This document shows positions 19,550-26,677 of a DNA stretch of 64,000 nt, piece after piece (position 1 is the first letter of the stretch; every line of letters begins with the position of its first letter). The stretch is taken from the NCBI GenBank assembly GCA_018242445.1, contig JAFEBW010000028.1, positions 115,089 to 179,088 on the forward strand, read 5' to 3'. This DNA comes from Pseudomonadota bacterium (GTDB taxonomy: Bacteria > Pseudomonadota > Gammaproteobacteria > Xanthomonadales > Xanthomonadaceae). The notes under the pieces were generated by a model. That model made no database searches. It saw only the letters and a program-made list of their open reading frames with translations, and had not been told where the DNA came from. Position numbers and translations under genes: made by a program.

Positions 19550-19738
19550 ACGGTAGTTTCAGAGAATGACACCATGGTGAATCAGGAAACGCGATACAAC
19601 AAATGTTGCAATCAGCCCCGAATCGTGCGGTTCGATGGCAGAACCCATGAGTATCAGGAGCCCATTTGCAGGGCGACCTTCGGATCTCACTGAGGATCGA
19701 AAGCGTCCCACGGCGAAGCTGGTCGGCTGCGCCTTGGC

Positions 19739-19780
19739 TTGATCTGGATCAGATGGCCAGACTCGATCTATTGCTAGGGT
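19739..19780 (+). promoter_or_regulatory. FNR/ANR-type box and -10 element ahead of the HiPIP cluster
   Basis: The site ttgatctggatcag at 19739-19752 matches 9 of the 10 fixed positions of the TTGAT-N4-ATCAA consensus. TAGGGT at 19775-19780 is a plausible -10. If transcription starts near 19787, the box is centred at about -41.5, the class II activation position. The rest of 19550-19738 shows no gene. Confidence 0.55.
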
Positions 19781-19816
19781 TGCCACGTTATCCGATACAA
19801 CATAAGGATGACGACC

Positions 19817-20134
19817 ATGAACCCGCAGAATGCATCGCGACGCCAGTTCCTGATCCTGACCGGCACTGCGACCATTGCGTTGCTCGCAGCCTTGAGATTC
19901 GTGCAAGAGGCAAGCGCCGAAGCGCTGCAGAATCTGCCGCTCGACAACGCCCAAGCGAAGGCCCTCGCCTACACGGAGGATGCGAGCAGCAGCAAGCATC
20001 CGGGTTACAAGGCCGGCAGCACATGCACCAACTGCCAGTTTTTCACCGCGGCGACCGGCGCATGCGCGCTGTTCAAGGGCTACCGTGTGTCGCCGAATGG
20101 CTGGTGCTCGGCTTGGGCGAAGAAGCCCGGCTGA
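19817..20134 (+). CDS. High-potential iron-sulfur protein (HiPIP), Tat-exported
   Basis: The N-terminus carries a twin-arginine signal (NASRRQFLILTGTATIALLA). The mature part has the four cysteines of a HiPIP 4Fe-4S site in the order CTNC, CALF, CSAW. HiPIPs are small periplasmic electron carriers. The ATG at 19817 has AAGGA at good spacing; the ATG at 19808 overlaps that site. It is the first gene of a cluster with two c-type cytochromes and lies just behind an FNR-type box. One relative is Iro of Acidithiobacillus. Confidence 0.92.
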   Translation: MNPQNASRRQFLILTGTATIALLAALRFVQEASAEALQNLPLDNAQAKALAYTEDASSSKHPGYKAGSTCTNCQFFTAATGACALFKGYRVSPNGWCSAWAKKPG

Positions 20135-20181
20135 GATCCCGCTGGCAGTGGTTCACATCCCTTGCGCGCATGGAGTAGGGC

Positions 20182-21621
20182 ATGACCAGCCGCCGTCTCG
20201 ACACACTTCCTGCGAAACCTTCGCGGCGTCGTTTCACGTGGCAAGGAATGCTGATTCTGCTCGTGGCGACCGTTCTTTCTGTCGCTTGGCCGTCGATATC
20301 GCTCGCGCTGCCGATGTTCGCGCGGCAGACAGGGCAGAACTGCATGGCCTGCCACGCCGGTGGGCAGTTCCCCGAACTGACTCAGTACGGGAGGCTGTTC
20401 AAGCTGACCGGTTACACGATGGGGCAGCGGACGATCCCGCTGTCGGCGATGGCGGTGGTATCGGACTCGAAGATAATGAACACCAACAAGAGTCAGAACC
20501 CCAGGGAAGACTTCCAGAAGAACGGTTCGTTGATCTTCGCGACGGCCAGCGCCTTCATCGGCGGCAAGATAACCGACAACCTCGGTGCCTTCATTCAGGT
20601 GACCTACGACAACTATGCCGCGGAAAACCCATCCGGCAGTTTCTCGGGCCATACCAATGCGGACAACATGGATATCCGCTATGCGGATCGCCACATCGAC
20701 GCCAACAACGATCTGATCTGGGGCCTGTCGGCGAACAACAACCCTTCGGTCAGCGACGTATGGAATACCGCGGCCGCGTGGATGCAGTACGTGCCGGTGC
20801 CCAGCCCGACCAGCAGCCGGTTCATCGATGGCAGCGCACCGTATCCGAGCTTTGCCGCGGGCGGAAACATCGCCGGCCTGACCGCCTACGCTTTCTGGAA
20901 CCAGACCGTGTATGCCGAGTTCGGCGGTTATCGCACCGCAAAGGGTATCGCCTCGTTCATGAGCGCTGGCGTGGCCAGGGCCGACAAGACCGCGCTGGAA
21001 GGGGTCAATCCGTACTGGCGCATCGCGATCAACCACAGCTGGGGCCCCCACAACATCATGGTCGGTGCCAGCGGCATGCGCGCCGACGTGTTCGACGACC
21101 CGCTCGACACATCGGCCAAGACCACAGTCCACCACTACCGAGACTTTGGCGTCGATGCGCAATACCAGTATCTGCTCGATCCGCACAGCGTGACCCTGCA
21201 GGCCGCATACATGACCGACCACCAGCGCGTGCCCGACTTTCTCGCCAACCAACCCGTCCAGGACAACAACGGCAACCAGCTGCCCAACACCAACGCTCGC
21301 AACACCGTGCACGTGCTGCGCCTGAAGGGGGATTACGTCTACAGGGCGCGCTATGGCGGCAGCTTGTCGTTCTTCAATCAGACCGGCACTACCGACTCGG
21401 CGCTGTACGACCCCACACCGACCACCGGCAACATCTCCGGCAATCCGGCGATCCGCGGTTGGACGGTAGAGGCGTTCTGGTTGCCGGTGCAGTACCTGCG
21501 CGTGGGTCTGCAGTACACGATGTACGGCAAGTTCAATGGCGCTTCGCACAACTACGACGGCAACGGACGCAATGCCAGCGACAACAACACGCTGTTTTTC
21601 TACCTGTGGGGAGCCTATTGA
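20182..21621 (+). CDS. Outer-membrane porin fused to a monoheme cytochrome c (Cyc2-like plan)
   Basis: After a signal segment (about residues 22-42) there is one heme-binding motif, CMACH at 54-58, in the context FARQTGQNCMACHAGG. It is followed by PELTQYGRLFKLTGY. The remaining 400 residues alternate polar and aromatic residues in many short strands and end in FFYLWGAY with a terminal aromatic, as in outer-membrane barrels. This order of one heme then barrel is the plan of the iron oxidase Cyc2. The sequence also resembles uncharacterised proteins annotated simply as cytochrome c. The substrate is unproven. Confidence 0.78.
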   Translation: MTSRRLDTLPAKPSRRRFTWQGMLILLVATVLSVAWPSISLALPMFARQTGQNCMACHAGGQFPELTQYGRLFKLTGYTMGQRTIPLSAMAVVSDSKIMNTNKSQNPREDFQKNGSLIFATASAFIGGKITDNLGAFIQVTYDNYAAENPSGSFSGHTNADNMDIRYADRHIDANNDLIWGLSANNNPSVSDVWNTAAAWMQYVPVPSPTSSRFIDGSAPYPSFAAGGNIAGLTAYAFWNQTVYAEFGGYRTAKGIASFMSAGVARADKTALEGVNPYWRIAINHSWGPHNIMVGASGMRADVFDDPLDTSAKTTVHHYRDFGVDAQYQYLLDPHSVTLQAAYMTDHQRVPDFLANQPVQDNNGNQLPNTNARNTVHVLRLKGDYVYRARYGGSLSFFNQTGTTDSALYDPTPTTGNISGNPAIRGWTVEAFWLPVQYLRVGLQYTMYGKFNGASHNYDGNGRNASDNNTLFFYLWGAY

Positions 21622-21681
21622 TCGCAGCCAAGGGCAAAACGCAGGGTCGCGGCAGAATCGAAGGCATCCCGGGAGAAGCTC

Positions 21682-22326
21682 ATGAGAACCAGGTACATCG
21701 CATTGACGATGGCTGCGATGCTTGCGGTGACGGCTTGCTCGAACATCATGCGATCTCGCGACACCGCCAACCCATATGTATCGGGCGAGACGCTGGCAGT
21801 TCAGGTCTGCTCGAACTGCCACGGGACGACCGGCAACTCGGTATCGCCGAACTTCCCGAATCTCGCGGCCCAGCAGGCGGCGTATATCACCGCGCAGTTG
21901 GACTCGTTCCGAAAAAAGCGCCGCTCCGACCCCGCGGGCTTCGAATACATGTGGGGCATCAGCCGTAGTCTGACCGACAAGCAGATTGAGGAACTGTCGA
22001 TCTACTTCTCAAGGCAGGTGCTGACAAACGATGCGATGGAGGGGACGTCCGGGCAAGCGGCCGCGGGCAAGGCGATTTTCGAGGGCGGAGTCCCGGCGAA
22101 TGGCGTTCCCCCATGCAACAGCTGCCACGGGCCGCAGGGCATGGGCAACCAGACCTTCCCGCGCATCGCCGGCCAGCACATGGACTACCTGAAGAAACAG
22201 CTCGCCGTATTTCAGCGCACCAACGAACGCTCCGAGGGCGTGGTGATGCAAACCGTCGCGCACCAGCTCACGCGACGGAATATCGACGACGTGACGGCGT
22301 ATGTGCAGACACTGAGAGCACCGTAG
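21682..22326 (+). CDS. Diheme cytochrome c4-like lipoprotein
   Basis: The signal peptide ends in a lipobox (AVTAC, Cys19), so the protein is likely membrane-anchored in the periplasm. Two heme motifs, CSNCH at 43-47 and CNSCH at 145-149, sit in two similar domains, as in cytochrome c4. Methionines in EYMWG and GVVMQTVAHQL are candidate axial ligands. GGGAGAA lies before the ATG. It could pass electrons between the HiPIP, the barrel cytochrome and a terminal oxidase or reductase. Confidence 0.88.
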   Translation: MRTRYIALTMAAMLAVTACSNIMRSRDTANPYVSGETLAVQVCSNCHGTTGNSVSPNFPNLAAQQAAYITAQLDSFRKKRRSDPAGFEYMWGISRSLTDKQIEELSIYFSRQVLTNDAMEGTSGQAAAGKAIFEGGVPANGVPPCNSCHGPQGMGNQTFPRIAGQHMDYLKKQLAVFQRTNERSEGVVMQTVAHQLTRRNIDDVTAYVQTLRAP

Positions 22327-22417
22327 CCAGAACGGCACGCACTCGGGTTTATTCCGATTGAAAGTTCAACTACGCCGATCGCATCCGGGCAGCCTGTGAA
22401 GCTGCTCGCTGCCCCCC

Positions 22418-24226
22418 TCACGCCGCGAACTGTAAGCGCGCCAGCTCCGCGTACAGGCCGCCTTGCGCGACCAGTTGCTCGTGGGTGCCCTGGGCGACGA
22501 TGCGGCCGCGATCCATCACCACGATGCGGTCGGCGCGCAGCACGGTGGCGAGGCGGTGCGCGATGACCAGGGTGGTGCGGCCGGCGCGCAGGCGCTCGAA
22601 GGCCTGCTGGATGGCGCGCTCGCTCTGCGCGTCCAGCGCGCTGGTGGCCTCGTCGAGCAGCAGGATCGGCGCGTCCTTGAGCACCGCGCGGGCGATCGCG
22701 AGGCGCTGCTGCTGGCCGCCGGACAGGCGCGTGCCCTTTTCGCCGAGGAAGCTGCGGTAGCCTTCCGGCAGGGCGGCGAGGAACTCGTGCGCCTCGGCCA
22801 TGCGCGCGGCGGCGATCACGTCGTCGTCGCTCGCATCCAGACGGCCGTAGCGGATGTTGTCGCGTGCGTCCGCGCCGAAGATCACCGGATCCTGCGGCAC
22901 CAGCGCGAGGCGTCGGCGCAGCGCCTGCGGGTCGAGCTCGCGCAGGTCGATGCCGTCCATGCGCACGCTGCCGGCATCCGGGTCGTGGAAGCGCAGCAGC
23001 AACTGGAACACCGTGCTCTTGCCGGCACCCGAGGGGCCGACGAGGGCGACGGTTTCGCCGCGCTTCACGGCGAGCGAGAAGTCGTCCAGCGCCGGCGTGT
23101 CGGGCCGCGCCGGATAATGGAAGCGCACGTGCTCGAAGGCCAGGGCCGCGTCGTTGGCGCGTGCGGCGACGGCGGGCGACGGTAGTTGCTGCGGCGTGGC
23201 CGGGGCGACGATGCGCGGGGTTTCCTCCAGCAAGTCGTTGATCCGGCCCATGCCGCCGCCGGCGCGTTGCACTTCCGCCCAGACTTCGCTGAGCGAGCCC
23301 ACCGAGCCGGCGCCGAACACCGCGTAGAACACGAACTGCATCAGCGTGCCGGCGCTCATGTGCCCGTCGATCACGTCGTGCGCGCCCAGCCACAGCACGC
23401 CCACCACCGCGCCGAACACCAGCACGATGACCGACGCGGTCAGGATCGCCTGCGTGCGTATGCGTCGCCGCGCCGCGCCGTAGGCGTCTTCCACTGCGCC
23501 GGCGTAGCGCTCGCTCTCGAAGTTCTCGCGCGCGTAGCTCTGCACCGTGTGCATGGCGTTGAGGGTTTCCCCCGCGCGTGCGTTGGCATCGGCGGTGCGG
23601 TCCTGGCTGGCGCGCGACATGCCGCGCACGCGTCGGCCGAACACCACGATCGGCAACACCACCAGCGGGATGCCGATCGCGGCCATGCCCGCCAGCCGCG
23701 GGCTGGTCACCACCAGCATGGTCGCCGCGCCCAGCGCGGTGATCGTGCTGCGCAGGGCGATCGACATGCTCGACGCCACCACCGTGCGCAGCAATTCGGT
23801 GTCCGCCGACAGCCGCGAAATGAGCTCGCCGGTGCGGGTGCGTTCAAAAAACCCGATGTCCAGCCGCAACAGGTGGCCGTACAGGTCGCGGCGCAGGTCG
23901 GCGACCACGCGCTCGCCGAGCAGGCTCACGCACAGGAAGCGGCCGGCGGTGGCCAGCGCCATCACCATCGCCACCGCGAGCAGCAACAGGAACCACTCGT
24001 CGATGGCGCCGCTGCCGGCGTGGCTGAAGCCGCGATCCACCATCAGCCGCACCGCCACCGGCAGCACCAGCACCGAGGAGGAGGAGACCACGAGAAAGCC
24101 CAGCCAGCCGGCGATCAGCCACGGATAGCGGCGCAGGTAAGGCCACAGGGTGCGCAGCGGGCGCAGGGCGTTGCGGGATGGCTTGGCGGATTGGGTGGCG
24201 GCTTCCGCCGGTGCAGCGTCGTTCAT
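22418..24226 (-). CDS. ABC transporter, MsbA/multidrug exporter type
   Basis: The 602-residue half-transporter has an N-terminal six-helix membrane domain (about 30-330) and a C-terminal ATPase domain. The ATPase has Walker A GPSGAGKST, signature LSGGQQQR, Walker B ILLLDEATSALD and H-loop VIAHRL. It should work as a homodimer exporting lipids or drugs from the inner membrane. Its start overlaps the end of yigZ by 4 bases, so the two are co-translated. Confidence 0.92.
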   Translation of the reverse strand: MNDAAPAEAATQSAKPSRNALRPLRTLWPYLRRYPWLIAGWLGFLVVSSSSVLVLPVAVRLMVDRGFSHAGSGAIDEWFLLLLAVAMVMALATAGRFLCVSLLGERVVADLRRDLYGHLLRLDIGFFERTRTGELISRLSADTELLRTVVASSMSIALRSTITALGAATMLVVTSPRLAGMAAIGIPLVVLPIVVFGRRVRGMSRASQDRTADANARAGETLNAMHTVQSYARENFESERYAGAVEDAYGAARRRIRTQAILTASVIVLVFGAVVGVLWLGAHDVIDGHMSAGTLMQFVFYAVFGAGSVGSLSEVWAEVQRAGGGMGRINDLLEETPRIVAPATPQQLPSPAVAARANDAALAFEHVRFHYPARPDTPALDDFSLAVKRGETVALVGPSGAGKSTVFQLLLRFHDPDAGSVRMDGIDLRELDPQALRRRLALVPQDPVIFGADARDNIRYGRLDASDDDVIAAARMAEAHEFLAALPEGYRSFLGEKGTRLSGGQQQRLAIARAVLKDAPILLLDEATSALDAQSERAIQQAFERLRAGRTTLVIAHRLATVLRADRIVVMDRGRIVAQGTHEQLVAQGGLYAELARLQFAA

Positions 24227-24816
24227 TCAGGGTCTTCCATGCAGCGTGCCTGCCCTCGGGTGGCGTCGCGCAGGCCCGTTTTCAAGCGGGCGAGGTTTGC
24301 GAGCGGCAATTCGATCGCGATGTCCATGCCGGTATCGGAATACGATTCGCCGAGCTTGTCGGCACCCACCCTGGCCAGCCACTGGTGCACGCTGGCGACG
24401 TGGTCGAAGCCGCAGGCGATGGTGACGCGGGTGCGCGCGACCAGCGGCAAGCGCGACGCCAGCCGCAGGCATTCGGACGCCGCGCCATTATAGGCCCGCA
24501 CCAGCCCTCCCGCGCCGAGCTTGATCCCGCCGAACCAGCGCGCGACCACCACCATCACCCGATCGCACTGCTGGCCGTCGATGGCCGCGAGGATCGGCCG
24601 TCCAGCCGTGCCTGCGGGTTCGCCGTCGTCGGAGGAACGATAGGCCTCGCCGAAGCGGTAAGCCCAGCAGTGGTGGGTGGCGTCGGGTTCGCGCGCCGTT
24701 GTGAGGAAGGCCGGGGCCTGCTCCACGCTCGTGATCGGTGCGGCATGGGCGAGGAAGCGGCTGCGCTTGACCACCGATTCATGCTGCATCGGCGTGGCGA
24801 GGGTGAACAGGGGCAT
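24223..24816 (-). CDS. yigZ: YigZ/IMPACT family protein
   Basis: The IMPACT-type N-terminal domain is clear: KRSRFLAHAAPITSVEQA, DATHHCWAYRFG, SDDGEPAGTAGRPIL and VVVARWFGGIKLGAGGL. A smaller C-terminal DUF1949-like domain follows. The biochemical role of bacterial YigZ is not established. I chose the ATG at 24816 (MPLFTLATPMQHES); the frame extends further upstream only through GGACAGGG repeats. It overlaps the ABC transporter gene. Confidence 0.88.
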   Translation of the reverse strand: MPLFTLATPMQHESVVKRSRFLAHAAPITSVEQAPAFLTTAREPDATHHCWAYRFGEAYRSSDDGEPAGTAGRPILAAIDGQQCDRVMVVVARWFGGIKLGAGGLVRAYNGAASECLRLASRLPLVARTRVTIACGFDHVASVHQWLARVGADKLGESYSDTGMDIAIELPLANLARLKTGLRDATRGQARCMEDPE

Positions 24817-24823
24817 GGGGTTC

Positions 24824-24928
24824 AGAGGACAGGGGACAGGGGACAGCGGGCGGGGGATAGAGGACGGAATGAACAAGCTGATGATGTGGCTAGGCTCGGG
24901 ACGTTTTCCTTCCCCCTCCGGGGGAAGG
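24824..24928. repeat. GGACAGGG array and palindromic repeat
   Basis: Bases 24824-24865 hold imperfect ggacaggg units like those at 1308-1345. Bases 24908-24928 are a palindrome (ccttccccctccgggggaagg) of the dispersed family. No gene is seen between 24817 and 24956. Confidence 0.75.
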
Positions 24929-24956
24929 GAAGTTTCCCCAGTCCCCAGTCACGCGA

Positions 24957-26036
24957 TCAAAGCCTCAGGTCGTCCGGAATAGCGACATCCGGATGCCGCG
25001 CCTGAAACGCGCGCAAGCTCGCACGTGCGCCATCGTGGTCGCCGGCGTGCAGGCGGGCGCGGATGCGTTCCAGCCATTGTGCGGGCGGCAGTTGGGCATC
25101 GGTGCTGACCGGGATGCCGCGCAGGTCGTCGGCATCGCTGGCTTTGCGCTTGATCCGCGAGCCACTGACCTCCACGCCGGCGCCGGTGGCAGCTTCGGGG
25201 TGGGACTGGCTGGCTTTATCGAGCGCCGGGCCTTGCTCGTCGCGCATCGCCGGCAGATTCGCAGGTACGTTGGGTTCTTGCATCAGGTTGCCGACGGTGT
25301 TGACGGCGGGCGCGGGCGCGGCAGTGGGGGGCGCTGCGGGCAGGGCGCGGGCGTGGGCCGGTTCTGCGGCGGGGGCTGCTTGGCGCTCGGCAGTCGCAGC
25401 CGTGTTGGCCCGGGCCTCGCCCGAGGTCGCCGGGAATGCTTGGGCAACGGGTGCTGGTGGCGCAGGTGGCGGTGGGGCCGTGGGCTTGGCCTGCATGGCC
25501 TCGACAGCAGCCGTCGGCGCGTAAGCATTGGGCCTTGCTACGGCTTTCTCGGGCGCTGCCGCTCCGCCCACGGATTCGGCAGCCTGGGCCGAGCCATTGC
25601 TCATCGATGCCGGGGTTGCTGGAGCCGTTTGCGGAAGTGATGGCGTCCGCACCTCGCGGACTTGATCGGCGCCAGCGGTTGCGCTTTGCGCGCCCGCTTC
25701 CGGTACCGGCACCGCAGCGGCAGGGTGCGCTTCGGTCGCCGGTGTCGTTGCCGGCAGCGGCGTGCTCGCCTCCGGCCGATGGCGCTGCATCTGCACCAGC
25801 AAGCCGATACCGAGCAGGGCGCTGGCCGCCGCGCCGAAACCGATCGAGCGCCACCAACCGATGGGGCGGCGTTGCGGTTTGGGTTGCACGGCCTGCCGCG
25901 CTGCGGCGAGGATGCGCGCGTCCAGCGCCGCCGGCGGTGGCGGTGCGGGCAACTCCCGCAGCAGCCGTGCCAGTTCACGCTCGGTGTCGTCGAGCGGCTC
26001 GGGTGCGGGTGGCGTAACGGGCGTGGTGGGGTTCAT
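24957..26036 (-). CDS. Single-pass membrane protein coupled to an ECF sigma factor, putative anti-sigma
   Basis: The protein starts with a Pro-rich cytoplasmic segment containing a helix (DDTERELARLLRELP). It has one transmembrane segment at about 62-83 and then a long Ala/Pro/Gln-rich periplasmic stretch. At 288-297 it has VEVSGSRIKR, which looks like the N-terminal signature of TonB-dependent receptors. The end is a short helical region (PPAQWLERIRARLHAGD). The ATGA overlap with the sigma gene and the topology suggest an anti-sigma role. No known anti-sigma domain is recognisable. Confidence 0.65.
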   Translation of the reverse strand: MNPTTPVTPPAPEPLDDTERELARLLRELPAPPPPAALDARILAAARQAVQPKPQRRPIGWWRSIGFGAAASALLGIGLLVQMQRHRPEASTPLPATTPATEAHPAAAVPVPEAGAQSATAGADQVREVRTPSLPQTAPATPASMSNGSAQAAESVGGAAAPEKAVARPNAYAPTAAVEAMQAKPTAPPPPAPPAPVAQAFPATSGEARANTAATAERQAAPAAEPAHARALPAAPPTAAPAPAVNTVGNLMQEPNVPANLPAMRDEQGPALDKASQSHPEAATGAGVEVSGSRIKRKASDADDLRGIPVSTDAQLPPAQWLERIRARLHAGDHDGARASLRAFQARHPDVAIPDDLRL

Positions 26037-26581
26037 GGGCGCAACCTCGCGCGCAGCTTGTCCATGGCGTAGCGCAGGCGGGATTTCACGGTTTCGCGAC
26101 CGACCCCGGTGACTTCGGCGATGTCTTCCAGCGCCAGTTCCCGATCCAGCCGCAGCAACACCGCCTCGCGTTGCTCGGGTGGCAATTCCTCCAGCGCCAG
26201 TTGCAGGCGGCGACGTTGCTCGAAGGCTGACAACTCCTGCTCTGGCGTGGACGGATCGGGCTCGCGCTGCGCACGCTCCTCGCCGTCCTCGACGAAACCG
26301 CCGTGGCGGCCCTGCGCGCGCCAGTGGTCGGTCAGGCGGTTGCTGGCGATCTGGTACAGCCAGGTGGAAAACTTCGCCTCCGGCCGGTAGCGTTCGCGCG
26401 CGCCGACCAGCCGCGTCCACACGTCCTGAAAACATTCCTCGGCCAGCGCCTGCTGCCGCAGATGCCGCAAAAGGTATCGGAACAATCCGCCGCGGTGGCG
26501 CGTGTAGAGGGTCTCGAACGCGGCCGCATCGCCCCGGCCATAGGCCAGCATCAGGGCTTCGTCGGTCGGCTCGGCGTCCAT
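26033..26581 (-). CDS. ECF-type RNA polymerase sigma factor
   Basis: Region 2 is visible as AAFETLYTRHRGGLFRYLLR and EECFQDVWTRLV, ending FSTWLYQIASNRLTDHWR. Region 4 appears as LEELPPEQREAVLLRLDREL followed by the helix-turn-helix IAEVTGVGRETVKSRLRYAM. The length of 182 residues is typical. The ATG at 26581 gives MDAEPTDEAL. It is translationally coupled to the membrane protein downstream and divergent from the GGDEF-EAL gene. Confidence 0.92.
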   Translation of the reverse strand: MDAEPTDEALMLAYGRGDAAAFETLYTRHRGGLFRYLLRHLRQQALAEECFQDVWTRLVGARERYRPEAKFSTWLYQIASNRLTDHWRAQGRHGGFVEDGEERAQREPDPSTPEQELSAFEQRRRLQLALEELPPEQREAVLLRLDRELALEDIAEVTGVGRETVKSRLRYAMDKLRARLRP

Positions 26582-26677
26582 GCGTGCCAGCCTACGCGAT
26601 GGCACCTGCGTGCGGAACATCGCCGCCGTGCGGCTGGCATTGCTATGCTTCGGGTCTGCGTACCCAACGCGGTTTCC

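Noticed and set aside
24957..26036. TonB-dependent receptor, from the SGSRIKR motif
   Set aside because: The protein is 359 residues, has one transmembrane helix and no plug or barrel; only the short motif is similar.
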